A stretch of 64,000 nt of DNA from assembly GCF_019209835.1 (NCBI RefSeq), contig NZ_JAHUTS010000006.1, forward strand, positions 1-64,000, in the 5' to 3' direction. The DNA comes from Enterovibrio paralichthyis (lineage in GTDB: Bacteria > Pseudomonadota > Gammaproteobacteria > Enterobacterales > Vibrionaceae). The notes beneath the pieces were generated by a model, which was not told the origin of the DNA, ran no database searches, and was given only the letters and a program-made list of their open reading frames with translations. Made by a program: the position numbers and the translations under genes. Shown here piece by piece: positions 26,576-35,105 of the stretch; position 1 is the stretch's first letter; every line of letters starts with the position of its first letter.

Positions 26576-27246
26576 CGTGCATACGCCTTGTTCATTCTCT
26601 TTTCCATCACCGACTGAACCTGGGTGAATGCCACCACCACCAGCCAGTAAATCAGCGCAACCGCCAGGAAGGCTTCAAAGAATTTAAAGCTGGATGACGC
26701 TTCCATTTGCGCCTTCGCCATGATTTCCGCCACGCCCAACGTAAATGCCAGCGACGTACTTTTGATCATGTCGATGAAATAGTTCATCAGTGATGGCGTT
26801 GCTACGCGCGCTGCCTGAGGCAGCACAATGCGTCGCATCGCCTGAAGCTCTGTCATGCCGACACTGAGGCTCGCTTCCATCTGGTTTTTGTCGATACCGA
26901 GGATCGCACCGCGGATACTCTCAGCCATGTAGGCCGAGAAATGGAGCGACAAACCCACCACCGCAGCGGTGAATGCATCCATGCCGACAAACGCCGGGAA
27001 GACTTGTGGCAAGCCGTAATAAAGTAAAAAGAGTTGAACCAGCAGTGGTGTACCCCGGAAAAACGAGATATACACGGCAACAACTGTATCCAGCACTTTC
27101 ACCTTGAACACCCTGACCAGTGCCAAAAACACTGACAACACGAGCGCTGCCACAAAGCCAATCAGTGACATTTCCAGAGTTATTCCCAGATACTTCACCA
27201 GTATCGGGAACAACTCCAGCATGTAGTGAAAATCAAAACCGTTCAT
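26572..27246 (-). CDS. Polar amino acid ABC transporter, permease
   Basis: A 224-residue inner-membrane permease of the HisM/GlnP family with about five hydrophobic segments. The typical FFRGTPLLVQLFLLYYGLPQ occupies about 63-82, and the EAA loop, which contacts the ATPase, is GMTELQAMRRIVLPQAARVATPS near 128-150. It lies 11 bp after the receptor gene and overlaps the ATPase gene by 4 bp. A single permease gene implies a homodimeric channel, as in cystine and glutamine systems. Confidence 0.95.
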   Translation of the reverse strand: MNGFDFHYMLELFPILVKYLGITLEMSLIGFVAALVLSVFLALVRVFKVKVLDTVVAVYISFFRGTPLLVQLFLLYYGLPQVFPAFVGMDAFTAAVVGLSLHFSAYMAESIRGAILGIDKNQMEASLSVGMTELQAMRRIVLPQAARVATPSLMNYFIDMIKSTSLAFTLGVAEIMAKAQMEASSSFKFFEAFLAVALIYWLVVVAFTQVQSVMEKRMNKAYAR

Positions 27247-27257
27247 TCACGCCGCTC

Positions 27258-28016
27258 TTACTGCGTAATGTCAGCGTCAAACCACTTCTGGGAAATCGCG
27301 CTGAGGGTGCCGTCAGCTTTCATTTCAGTCAGAGCGTTATCCACTTTGGTTTTCAGTGCCAGCTGTTCTGGCGTATTCAAAAACGGCATTGCGTTTTCGA
27401 TGGTTTCAAACGGTTCGCCTGCCAGTTGCAGCGGCAGACCGGATTTCTGGATCAGTTGCGCGGAAGATACGCGGTCCATGACGAATGCATCGGTACGACC
27501 CAGCGCCACATCCTGCTCAAAGCCTGAGTCATAAGTGATGATGTTGATGTCACCGGCTTTGTCATAGTTGCGCAGCAGTTGTTCGAAGTTGCTGCCAAGG
27601 TTAACCGCAACTTTCTTGCCTTTCAGATCGTCGATACCTTCGATATCGTCACGCCCTTTTCGTACCACAACCTGTGCGCCGTCTACCACGTAAGGCACAG
27701 AAAATGCGTATTTGGCTTTGCGCGCATCAGTGATGGTGATCTGGTTGCTGATGGTGTCGATGTGACCCGCTTCCAGCATGCCAAACAGACCGGAGAAGTT
27801 TGAAGTAACAAACTCCACATTGAAGTCGGCGCGCTTACCAATTTCATTCCACACATCAATTTCGAAGCCTTGCAGCTCATCCATTTTCACAAAAGTGAAC
27901 GGGAAATAGCGGCCAGACATACCGACTTTAACGTCTTCCTGTGCCAGTGAAGCGGTAGAGGTGACGCTGGCAGCCAGTGCAATTGTCGCTACCAGTAATT
28001 TTTTCATTGAACGCAT
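27258..28016 (-). CDS. Polar amino acid ABC transporter, substrate-binding protein
   Basis: A 252-residue periplasmic receptor of the SBP_bac_3 family. The signal peptide (about 1-26, ending TASLAQ) is followed by VGMSGRYFPFTFVKMDELQGFEIDVW, the usual N-terminal lobe with its ligand-contacting aromatic and the GFEIDVW motif. I chose ATG 28016, which has GGAG 8 nt upstream; the open frame continues far upstream without support. It is the first gene of a three-gene importer. Similarity in layout to cystine receptors (TcyJ/FliY type) is suggestive only. Confidence 0.92.
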   Translation of the reverse strand: MRSMKKLLVATIALAASVTSTASLAQEDVKVGMSGRYFPFTFVKMDELQGFEIDVWNEIGKRADFNVEFVTSNFSGLFGMLEAGHIDTISNQITITDARKAKYAFSVPYVVDGAQVVVRKGRDDIEGIDDLKGKKVAVNLGSNFEQLLRNYDKAGDINIITYDSGFEQDVALGRTDAFVMDRVSSAQLIQKSGLPLQLAGEPFETIENAMPFLNTPEQLALKTKVDNALTEMKADGTLSAISQKWFDADITQ

Positions 28017-28324
28017 TGTTACTACTCCATGATCGTTATCTCGACATCGCCACAAACTGCATAAACACAGACGCTGGTGGGCGCTTCTCTTTATGGCGCT
28101 CAATGTAACGCAGTTGTTTTTTTGGGATAAATAACAAATCGTTCTATGTAATACTCTGCAAATGAGAGCAAATTTAGAGAGATTAGCCGCACTGTTTAAA
28201 ATTTGTTCGTTTTTTATCCTGTCAGATACTCCCTCAAAAAAAGATCCGAAAAGATAAAAATAAATCACCCCCTATCGCTCCCCGCCCGTTTATAGCCAAA
28301 AACCAGTTAACAAAGGACGGGAAC
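28017..28324. other. Divergent intergenic region ABC receptor / yfbK
   Basis: About 308 bp without a gene. AT-rich sequence at 28100-28270 probably contains promoters for both directions. I found no clear palindrome, riboswitch-like structure or terminator. Confidence 0.5.
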
Positions 28325-30001
28325 ATGAAACGCAATCAAATCACATTGGCAATCATCGCTTCGCTGACCCTAATGGTAGGATGCTCGGAATCCAACACGG
28401 CGGAAAGTGCCAAAACAAACCGCACTGAAACAGCGGTGATCGAACCGCAGATCACCCCAGCCGTTGTTGAAGAAACGGTAGTGCCTGTAATGCAAATGGA
28501 AAAAATGGGCAGAGTCGCCCTGTCGCGTGCTTTGGGCGATCAGGTGTTTGTCTCCATGCCGATGCCTTATCCCCGGGAGCATTATCAACCTGAGAACCGC
28601 GACAGCTACCTCGATACGCCCAGCAACGGCATTCATTTAGTGACAACGTCACCTTTGTCGACCTTTTCTGTCGATGTCGATACCGGCAGCTACGCCAATG
28701 TGCGCAGTTACCTCAAGATGGGGAACAAGCCACCGCCGGACGCGATCCGTGAAGAAGCCTTCATCAACTACTTTGATTACAGCTACCCCACACCAGTGAC
28801 CAAAGTGCAGCCTTTTTCCGTCAGCACTGAGCTTGCCCCTGCGCCATGGAACGAAAGCCGCCAGCTACTGCGCATTGCATTGAAAGGCTACGACATTCCG
28901 GTCAACGAGCGAAAACCGTCGAACCTGGTGTTTCTGGTCGATGTATCAGGCTCAATGAGCGATCCCAACAAATTGCCCCTGCTGGTACAAAGCCTGTCCC
29001 TGATGGTGAAAAACCTCACCGCCGATGACAAAGTCAGTCTGGTCACGTATGCAGGGCAATCCTCCGTGGTGCTGGAGCCCACGAAAGGCGACGACGCGCA
29101 GACCATTCTAGCAGCACTAAAAAGCCTGCAGGCTGGCGGCGGCACCTATGGTGAAAGCGGGATCAAACTGGCTTACCAGCAGGCACAGAAGGGCTTTATC
29201 AAGGAGGGGGTTAACCGGGTGATCCTCGCGACAGATGGCGACTTTAATGTGGGTGTGACCGATTTGGATGCGCTGAAAAATCTGGTTGAGCAGGAGCGGG
29301 AAAAAGGCATCTCCCTGACCACATTGGGTGTTGGCCGGGGCAATTACAACGACGGCATGATGGAGCAACTGGCAAACATTGGTGATGGCAACCACGCCTA
29401 CATCGATACCCTCCATGAAGCGCAAAAGGTACTGTTGCGCCAGATGAGCGGCACCCTGCAAAGCATCGCGGAAGATGTAAAAATCCAGGTCGAATTCAAC
29501 CCGGATACCGTCAAGGAATACCGCTTGATTGGCTACCAAAACCGTCAGTTGCGCGATGAAGACTTTAACAATGACAAGGTAGATGCCGGAGAAATCGGTG
29601 CCGGACACACCGTCACCGCCCTTTACGAGATCACTCTGGCGGGCGAACAGGGTCAAATCGATGACCTGCGCTACCAGCCAACCAAGGAGGCTTCCGCGGG
29701 ATTTGGCAGTGAACTGGCGCAGGTAAAAGTACGATACAAACTGCCTGGCAGTGAACAAAGCAAACTGACCACGCAATTGGTCAAAGCCAACGCGGGCGCG
29801 ACAGAATTTAAAACAGCCAGCAGCGATTTTCAGTTTGCTACCGCTGTTGCCGCCTTTGCGCAGAAACTCAAAGACAATCACTACGTGGATGGTTTAGCCT
29901 ACAGTCAAATTGCTGATATTGCGCGGGATAACCGCGGAAACGACCCTTACAACTATCGCGGCGAATTTATTAGCCTGGTGGAAATCGCGCAGAATCTTTG
30001 A
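28325..30001 (+). CDS. YfbK-like von Willebrand factor A lipoprotein
   Basis: A 558-residue predicted lipoprotein: the signal ends in the lipobox LMVGC (Cys19-20 region). Next come a YfbK N-terminal domain (about 85-180, containing FSVDVDTGSYANVRSYL), a VWA domain (about 195-370) with a complete MIDAS motif DVSGSMSD near residue 205, and a C-terminal DUF3520 domain. The VWA metal site binds divalent cations and mediates protein contacts. It is the first gene of a unit with an ECF sigma factor (24 bp downstream) and a membrane protein that may be its anti-sigma factor. The function of YfbK proteins is not established. Confidence 0.92.
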   Translation: MKRNQITLAIIASLTLMVGCSESNTAESAKTNRTETAVIEPQITPAVVEETVVPVMQMEKMGRVALSRALGDQVFVSMPMPYPREHYQPENRDSYLDTPSNGIHLVTTSPLSTFSVDVDTGSYANVRSYLKMGNKPPPDAIREEAFINYFDYSYPTPVTKVQPFSVSTELAPAPWNESRQLLRIALKGYDIPVNERKPSNLVFLVDVSGSMSDPNKLPLLVQSLSLMVKNLTADDKVSLVTYAGQSSVVLEPTKGDDAQTILAALKSLQAGGGTYGESGIKLAYQQAQKGFIKEGVNRVILATDGDFNVGVTDLDALKNLVEQEREKGISLTTLGVGRGNYNDGMMEQLANIGDGNHAYIDTLHEAQKVLLRQMSGTLQSIAEDVKIQVEFNPDTVKEYRLIGYQNRQLRDEDFNNDKVDAGEIGAGHTVTALYEITLAGEQGQIDDLRYQPTKEASAGFGSELAQVKVRYKLPGSEQSKLTTQLVKANAGATEFKTASSDFQFATAVAAFAQKLKDNHYVDGLAYSQIADIARDNRGNDPYNYRGEFISLVEIAQNL

Positions 30002-30024
30002 TGAGCCATCTTTAAAATATATCC

Positions 30025-30570
30025 ATGGATAACCAAACCGACGAAACATTGATGGTGCAATTCAGCAAAGGCGACCAGCGCGCCTTTGCTGCCCTGTATC
30101 AGCGCCATAAAAACCCGCTTTACCGCTACTTTGTGCGGCAATTGGGCGCAGCCAACCATGCCCGCGCGGAGGAGTTGTATCAGGATGTCTGGTACCGGGT
30201 CGTCGATAAACGGGAAAATTATCAGCCGACGGCGAAGTTCACGACATGGCTTTACCATATTGCCCACAATTTGGTGATTGACGAACACCGTAAAATGGTC
30301 TCGTCCAACGCCTATATCCAGTCGCTGGATGACGATCACAGTGACCATCCTGATTGGGACGGCGACAAGAAAACCGCTATTAAACACTGCATGGGACTGC
30401 TTGCGCCTTTGCAACGCGAGGCGTTTTTGCTGCGCCATGAAGCCGGTTTCGAACCCACCCAGATTTGTGACATTGTCGGCGCTAAAGCTGAAGCGGTGAA
30501 AACCCGGTTGCGCTACGCCATGGATCAGCTTCGCCAGTGCCTGACGAAAAAACTTGGAGAGAGAGAATGA
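30025..30570 (+). CDS. ECF-type RNA polymerase sigma factor
   Basis: A 181-residue sigma-70-family factor of extracytoplasmic-function type. Region 2 (about 10-80) includes FAALYQRHKNPLYRYFVRQ and the -10-contacting WLYHIAHNLVIDEHRK; region 4 (about 120-175) includes LAPLQREAFLLRHEAGFEPTQI and an HTH with VKTRLRYAMDQLRQ. Regions 1 and 3 are missing, as in ECF factors. The TGA overlaps the ATG of the next gene (ATGA at 30567-30570), the coupling expected for a sigma/anti-sigma pair. No ribosome binding site is obvious before ATG 30025. Confidence 0.93.
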   Translation: MDNQTDETLMVQFSKGDQRAFAALYQRHKNPLYRYFVRQLGAANHARAEELYQDVWYRVVDKRENYQPTAKFTTWLYHIAHNLVIDEHRKMVSSNAYIQSLDDDHSDHPDWDGDKKTAIKHCMGLLAPLQREAFLLRHEAGFEPTQICDIVGAKAEAVKTRLRYAMDQLRQCLTKKLGERE

Positions 30571-31115
30571 CAGCGCCATTCAAAGATGAAGACATCGTCG
30601 CGCTGTACAAGGAAAGCGCGACAGAATCGCCCAGTGCCGAACTGGATAACACCATACTGGATTACGCCAAGCAGCAATCACGCCGAAAACGCCAATGGTG
30701 GCGATATGTCGGGCTTGCTGCCACTGTGGGCTTTGTGGCCTTGCTTGCACCGTGGAAATGGGCCGATAAAACCCTGCAAACACCTGCGGAGATAGAGCTT
30801 CGAAGTGCACCTGCGATGATTCAATCCGATGCTGCACCAAAGCGCCAGGTCGGGGAAATGCAGTCCTTCGAATTACACGCAGAGGATAGCAACGAGATGA
30901 TGCGCTTTGACCGGGTCAGCCCGGAGGCGGCCAAATCAATGGCAGAGGATAAAGCGCTACCGGTCAACAATCCGTTTGCCGATGTGGAGGCACTGCTCGC
31001 CAAAGGCGAAACAGCCGAAGCGAGAGCGCTGCTCAAGCAGAAACTGGATGCAGAGCCTGCACTGAAAGCGCAGTTGCCAATGCACCTCAAACAGCTGCTT
31101 GAGAGCAAAGAATAG
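30567..31115 (+). CDS. Probable membrane anti-sigma factor
   Basis: A 182-residue single-pass membrane protein with no family I can name. It has a short N-terminal cytoplasmic part (about 1-35, with KDEDIVALYKESATESPSA), one transmembrane segment (about 38-58, YVGLAATVGFVALLAPW) and a periplasmic tail rich in charged residues, ending in a helical KGETAEARALLKQKLDAEPA region. I chose ATG 30567 for its GGAGAG site. Translational coupling to the ECF sigma gene and the membrane topology fit an anti-sigma factor, but it has no visible zinc motif. This role is inference. Confidence 0.75.
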   Translation: MTAPFKDEDIVALYKESATESPSAELDNTILDYAKQQSRRKRQWWRYVGLAATVGFVALLAPWKWADKTLQTPAEIELRSAPAMIQSDAAPKRQVGEMQSFELHAEDSNEMMRFDRVSPEAAKSMAEDKALPVNNPFADVEALLAKGETAEARALLKQKLDAEPALKAQLPMHLKQLLESKE

Positions 31116-31412
31116 TCTGCAGCAACTCATACTCGGTCTTACACATCCACTGGTTAGTCACGACGAGATCACACAATCGGTCTGCTTAAACCGAAATTCG
31201 GGATGGGACAGAAACGAGTTGGAGGGCGTGCACGCAAGTGTCTACTTCGGATAAATTCTGGTTGGGGAAAGCGAAGTAGACGGCTTTGATGTTCGAAAAC
31301 ATTGGCTGCTAACGCAGCCAAAAGATGGCTATTGCCTATTGACCGGAGAAGGGCTCATATTTGTTATACGCCCAGTCACAGGTTTCAATGGATGATGTTA
31401 TCAACAGGCCTG
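31116..31412. other. Non-coding boundary of the cassette region
   Basis: About 300 bp without a gene, forming the left edge of the accessory block. It contains a hairpin built from GTCTACTTCG (31240-31249) and CGAAGTAGAC (31272-31281), and the repeat copy at 31300-31368. Confidence 0.6.
31300..31368 (-). repeat. attC-like repeat, copy A (partial attC)
   Basis: A sequence of about 69 bp nearly identical to 35130-35196. Read on the minus strand it begins TAACAAATATGAGCCC, as the attC end next to a gene would, just after the stop of the small gene at 31413. I cannot find the matching far end, so it appears truncated. Confidence 0.6.
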
Positions 31413-31649
31413 TTAATTCAGGACTTCAAACTTACAAGCTAAACATTCATTCCCTTCGACGTACTCAGAGAACCAATACTGTGAGTCATTCACCTCACGG
31501 TAAGTCGCAAGACTATATTGCTGAGAGAATCGGTACTTCAATATGATAAGCCTGCGGCACTTAGGCGGCCATTCCGCTTTATCTAAAATGACATTTCTAT
31601 TAGTCAGTTCTGACTTTAAAATCTCGTTCAAAAACACGCTTTCGAACAT
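31413..31649 (-). CDS. Cassette gene, hypothetical protein
   Basis: A 78-residue protein (MFESVFLNEILKSELTNRNV...) that I do not recognise. It has no signal peptide or membrane segment; the middle is rich in aromatic residues (QYSLATYREVNDSQYWFSEY). A good ribosome binding site, GAGGA, lies 8 nt before ATG 31649. It starts 20 bp after one attC-type site (31669-31790) and ends about 45 bp before the partial attC copy A, the layout of an integron cassette. On that context I take it as a real gene. Function is unknown. Confidence 0.65.
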   Translation of the reverse strand: MFESVFLNEILKSELTNRNVILDKAEWPPKCRRLIILKYRFSQQYSLATYREVNDSQYWFSEYVEGNECLACKFEVLN

Positions 31650-31668
31650 TTAAGTTGTCCTCATGGCA

Positions 31669-31790
31669 TATAACGTTGCAATAACGGGCGCTTACCAAAC
31701 CTCCCAAAACCGCTTTAATCCTTTGTATTCACAATACTTTGAAAAACTGCCGCGTTGACAAAGCGTCCCTCGTTCATTGCCTTGTTATAG
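31669..31790 (-). repeat. attC-like recombination site
   Basis: About 122 bp between two cassette genes. On the minus strand it begins CTATAACAAGGCAATGAACG and ends GCGCCCGTTATTGCAACG then TTATA. The outer ends are imperfectly complementary (TATAACAAGGC against GCAACGTTATA), the pattern of attC R and L boxes. Length is close to Vibrio VCR sites. Confidence 0.7.
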
Positions 31791-31798
31791 GGAATTTC

Positions 31799-32116
31799 TC
31801 AGAGATAATCGACCGAGCTAAAGTCTGAAACATACCCGTAGATCCTATATCCATCTTCAGTAACAGAGCCTGCCACATGGACATTTTTTAGAGCATTCAG
31901 AACTAGTGAACGTTGAGGTTCGCCATCCACTTTGATTTCAACCCACTCAATATCTGAATAATTGTCGTCTGCAAAATGATAGCACCAGTCACCGTCCCAA
32001 TTTGACTGATAGCCAGTTGAGAGAATTTTGACTTTCCACTGAGGACTAGCTGTGCCTAAACAAGACATTGCCTTTCGAAGTTCTCGCCATTTGGTGTTGT
32101 TCATAACTGATATCAT
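31799..32116 (-). CDS. Cassette gene, DUF6678-like protein
   Basis: A protein of about 105 residues whose core begins MNNTKWRELRKAMSCLGTAS and continues with GDWCYHFADDNYSDIEWVEI. I associate the NNTKWRELxxAM opening with the DUF6678 family, with moderate certainty; its function is unknown. Possible starts are ATG 32116 and ATG 32104; neither has a strong binding site. The longer open frame up to 32221 runs through an attC site and is not coding. It lies between two attC-type sites on the same strand as the other cassette genes. Confidence 0.65.
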   Translation of the reverse strand: MISVMNNTKWRELRKAMSCLGTASPQWKVKILSTGYQSNWDGDWCYHFADDNYSDIEWVEIKVDGEPQRSLVLNALKNVHVAGSVTEDGYRIYGYVSDFSSVDYL

Positions 32117-32131
32117 GAAAACTGACTTACC

Positions 32132-32230
32132 TATAACGCCCGGCTCACCGAGCAAATTTCTGATGGCGGCTTTTTTGCCACGTAAAAAAGGTGACAGCGA
32201 AAATTTGTCCGTTACAGCCACTTGTTATGG
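32132..32230 (-). repeat. attC-like recombination site
   Basis: On the minus strand CCATAACAAGTGGCTGTAAC at one end and CCGGGCGTTATAGG at the other bracket about 97 bp with internal hairpin sequences (GGCAAAAAAGCC). The first box overlaps the stop codon of the gene at 32225-32674, as often seen in cassettes. Confidence 0.75.
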
Positions 32231-32674
32231 CTGGACTTTGCCCATACCTACCCATTGCACTTTAAATGCTTGTTCTTTTTTTACGTGATCAGTTACCAAA
32301 ACGCCAATGGCAATTACAAATTGGTCTCCCGAGTTGAAACCATTAAAGTCCTTAAACCGCGGTACCAACGTAGCATTATTAAGTGTGTACTTCGTTACGC
32401 CAGGCTCCCAATACGCTGTAAATTGATGCTCATTATCGATTATGAGTTGAATTGCGTTTGGTTCATTTGATTCTTGCCCTGGGATAGCCGGAAATTTATA
32501 ACCTGAAGCATCTAGCTCAACTTCAATAGCTGGTTTTATTGCGTAGTATTCGCCCACTTGACCTTCGGCCAACCCCATTTGGATATGCTGTTCATCAACT
32601 GTAATTACTTGCATTCCTTCCGCACTCGCAGTGACTGAGGCAATACCAAACAAATATGCTAGAAATTTCTTCAT
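32225..32674 (-). CDS. Cassette gene, secreted hypothetical protein
   Basis: A 149-residue protein with an N-terminal signal peptide (about 1-18, MKKFLAYLFGIASVTASAEG). The mature part is beta-rich and acidic (VITVDEQHIQMGLAEGQVGEYYAIKP) and I cannot assign it to a family. AAAAGGAGAG lies 3-4 nt before ATG 32674, a strong binding site. The TAA stop is embedded in an attC-type site, and another attC-type site lies 16 bp before the start, so gene and site form one cassette. Predicted periplasmic or secreted; function unknown. Confidence 0.78.
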   Translation of the reverse strand: MKKFLAYLFGIASVTASAEGMQVITVDEQHIQMGLAEGQVGEYYAIKPAIEVELDASGYKFPAIPGQESNEPNAIQLIIDNEHQFTAYWEPGVTKYTLNNATLVPRFKDFNGFNSGDQFVIAIGVLVTDHVKKEQAFKVQWVGMGKVQP

Positions 32675-32689
32675 GACTCTCCTTTTGGG

Positions 32690-32746
32690 CCATAACGATC
32701 AGCATCAGCGGCGGCGCAGTCGTCCGCTGCATGCTGTTGTTAGGCC
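32690..32746 (-). repeat. attC-like site, short (59-base-element type)
   Basis: A compact site of about 56 bp. On the minus strand GGCCTAACAACAGCATGCAG pairs imperfectly with CGCTGATGCTGATCGTTATG. This is the classic short attC structure with TAACAA at one end and GTTATG at the other. Confidence 0.8.
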
Positions 32747-32768
32747 GCTGTCTATGCTCATACTCATT

Positions 32769-33101
32769 TCATTGAAGCCACGACCGAAACAAGCGTCCCG
32801 CCTTCGCACGCGGACGTGGAAGGACTGCACCACCGCCACCAGTAGGCGAAAGACTCTGATTCAGTCCCAGTGCCGTACAGTAGAGCAAACACCCGTTGAA
32901 GAAGAATAGAGCCCAATCAAGCCACCCGGCATCCTTCGCCACGATCACATTCAGCACGGCGATGGCCTGAGAGAAAATGAACGCGGTTATCTTGGGCTTA
33001 AGCCCAATGAAGTTGTGAAGGGCGGTGGACACCGCCACGACCATTGCGGTAGCGGTCGCGACACTCGCAATGCTCGTAGGAGAGAAGAATGATTCAGTCA
33101 T
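32769..33101 (-). CDS. Cassette gene, small membrane protein
   Basis: A 110-residue protein with about three hydrophobic segments (about 12-30, 38-55, 60-80), a GGGG-containing linker and a basic C-terminal tail (RPRAKAGRLFRSW). The size and layout recall holins and small membrane effectors, but I see no family signature. ATG 33099-33101 overlaps the TGA of the metallopeptidase gene (ATGA), so the two are translationally coupled and probably work together. An attC-type site follows 23 bp after the stop. Function is unknown. Confidence 0.75.
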   Translation of the reverse strand: MTESFFSPTSIASVATATAMVVAVSTALHNFIGLKPKITAFIFSQAIAVLNVIVAKDAGWLDWALFFFNGCLLYCTALGLNQSLSPTGGGGAVLPRPRAKAGRLFRSWLQ

Positions 33102-33796
33102 GGCATGATTCCTCGGTTGGGCGCGGTAGTGTGGACGAACGCTGCAAGGATCTGTCTAGCTAACGCTATCGTCGCGTCGTCTCCAGCGGTTTTACTCCAG
33201 AGACGTCTAGACCTCTCATAGGCGTGGGGGTGAGTATCCTCGAGTTCTTGCGGATGAAAGAGTTCAATAAGCAGCGCCAGATGAAAGAACATGTGGGGAG
33301 CAGCTACGTGCATGGAACGAATAATAGGGTCCTCGTGATGTGCGCATTCGTGCTGCAAATAGGTAGGTAATGTGGCGCGGTACAACTCGAGGCCAAGGGC
33401 GTCGGCAGAGAACTCGACCTCGTGAGACGTCTTGAAGGTCTTTCCGTGGCCGAGTACGTGGCCAAGTTCGTGTGCGAGCACCCACGATTCAAGCATCTCC
33501 GTCAGTGCCAGTGCTGCCTTCAAATGCGGAGCCGATCCAAGCTGCAGAGGACTCCGATGCTGGTCCGTGAAGATTGCTTCTAAGTTGTTAGTGAACTCAG
33601 TGCGAGCGAATCGTTCATCGAATACCGGCCCCACACGCTCGTCACCGAAACGGAACGAGCATGCACCGATAAAGAGAACGGCCGTTCTGTAGAGGAAGAG
33701 TGCGAGGCCGCGATGGAGAAGGACCAGGTGCCCGGAGCCCGTGGGCAAGTAAGCAGCATTAAACGAAGCTCGCGGGACTTCGCCGACGTACCGGTC
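33098..33796 (-). pseudogene. Zinc metallopeptidase gene, 5' end missing
   Basis: The frame encodes a zinc-peptidase-like protein with HELGHVLGHG (HExxH) and, about 25 residues later, EFSADALGLELY, an ExxxD zincin feature. The frame is open up to 33796 (DRYVGEVPRASFNAAYLPTGSG) and then meets a stop at the boundary of the RAYT element, with no ATG or GTG start; the only candidate is a TTG at 33748 lacking a binding site. I infer that the element or an associated deletion removed the beginning. It may still be translated from the TTG (216 residues). It is coupled to the small membrane gene downstream and is GC-richer than the adjoining cassettes. Confidence 0.6.
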
Positions 33797-33797
33797 T

Positions 33798-35105
33798 TAT
33801 GGGGACAGACACTATAAGAAAAGCACAAATCTGTCATTTTCATCATTCCAAAATCCTGCTCTAACTCTCGGTAATCTAAGCTGAAATCATTTCGCTGCCA
33901 CGCTACTTTCAAATCATTGTGAATCTTCATACATGACGGCAGACATAATGACGAAAGCGCGTTCATCCCTTATCTCTATTGACGCCACGCCTTATTATCA
34001 TTGCGTGTCACGCTGTGTGCGTCGTTCTTTTCTTTGTGGTGTTGATGAATCAGCGGGAAAGAGTTTTGAGCATCGCCGCGGATGGATTGAGAAGCGGATG
34101 TTGGCGCTATCCCAGGCTTTCTGCGTTGATGTGTGTGCGTACGCCATTATGAGCAATCACTACCACGTTGTGCTGCACATCAATACCGACAAAGCGAATG
34201 CACTATCGCCTTTGGAAGTTGCAGAGCGGTGGTTGGCGTTTCATCAAGGGCCAACTTTAATCCAACGTTGGTTGCAAGGTAGTGAACTGTCAGACGCTGA
34301 AACAGCCCGTTGCCTTGAAATAGTGGAATGCTGGCGTGGACGCTTAACCTCCATCAGTTGGTTTATGCGGCTCCTTAATCAGCATATTGCAGTGGAAGCC
34401 AATCGGGAAGATGGGTGCACCGGGCACTTTTGGGAGGGGCGGTTTAAAAGCCAGGCGTTATTGGACGAAAAGGCGTTGGCTGCTGCGATGGCCTACGTTG
34501 ATTTGAATCCCGTTCGTGCCGCTATCGCAGAGACGCCAGAACAATCAGAACACACTTCCGTCAAAGCTCGAATCGAAGCACTTAGGAAAGAACAAGCAAC
34601 TGCGCCTTTTCTGTTTCCTTTTGTTGGCAACCCAAGAAAAGAGATGCCTGCTGGACTGCCATTCCGGCTGATGGATTACCTGGAGTTGGTTGAATGGACT
34701 GGGCGGCAACTTCGCGATGACAAATCCGGCCATATTGATAATGCTTTGCCGCCTCTACTTGAACGATTAGGTTTGGAACCAGACAGTTGGCTTGATACCT
34801 GCACACGTATTGAGCGTGGAAATATCATTGGCACTTAAACGGCGATTCAAGCCGCCCTTCCTCATCTTAAACGACATCGGATATCTGGGCTGCGATTGCC
34901 CGACCACTAATTCAAACCCGCTAGCTAACTCAAAAACATGATCAGACGGACGTCTGAGCTTTGTGCTTTCTGCAATTCGCAAACTGACCGTCGTATTCCC
35001 CTTCATCACTGAAAAATAAACTCAATTTAATAGTTTGGCGGGCTGTAAACACCCGTTGAGGTATCTTCAAACTCTCCTGTTTTTGAAGTGCCTGTCCCAT
35101 GTTTG
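33798..35105 (+). mobile_element. RAYT-type transposase element
   Basis: About 1.3 kb containing one transposase gene. The ends carry opposed motifs: ATGGGGACAGACACT near 33799 and, on the minus strand, ATGGGACAGGCACTT near 35098. IS200-type enzymes normally act on hairpin ends, so these motifs may be recognition sequences, not classical terminal repeats. The element separates an attC-like repeat from the truncated peptidase gene. The exact limits are approximate. Confidence 0.6.
33948..34838 (+). CDS. IS200-like (RAYT) transposase
   Basis: A 296-residue HUH-type single-strand DNA transposase of the REP-associated tyrosine transposase group. It starts MTKARSSLISIDATPYYHCVSRCVRR, the usual opening, and has the HUH motif in SNHYHVVLHI (about 70) and the catalytic-tyrosine helix region AYVDLNPVRAA (about 185). 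The C-terminal extension of about 90 residues (GNPRKEMPAGLPF...) is the longer form common in marine gammaproteobacteria. I chose ATG 33948 by family length; ATG 33933 is also possible. It is the only plus-strand gene in the cassette block, consistent with later insertion. Confidence 0.9.
   Translation: MTKARSSLISIDATPYYHCVSRCVRRSFLCGVDESAGKSFEHRRGWIEKRMLALSQAFCVDVCAYAIMSNHYHVVLHINTDKANALSPLEVAERWLAFHQGPTLIQRWLQGSELSDAETARCLEIVECWRGRLTSISWFMRLLNQHIAVEANREDGCTGHFWEGRFKSQALLDEKALAAAMAYVDLNPVRAAIAETPEQSEHTSVKARIEALRKEQATAPFLFPFVGNPRKEMPAGLPFRLMDYLELVEWTGRQLRDDKSGHIDNALPPLLERLGLEPDSWLDTCTRIERGNIIGT

Noticed and set aside
32116..32221. Upstream extension of the DUF6678-like frame
   Set aside because: The extension translates an attC-type site, so the real start is at 32116 or 32104.
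34767..35009. 80-codon minus-strand frame after the RAYT gene
   Set aside because: It overlaps the transposase gene, has no good ribosome binding site and no recognisable product.
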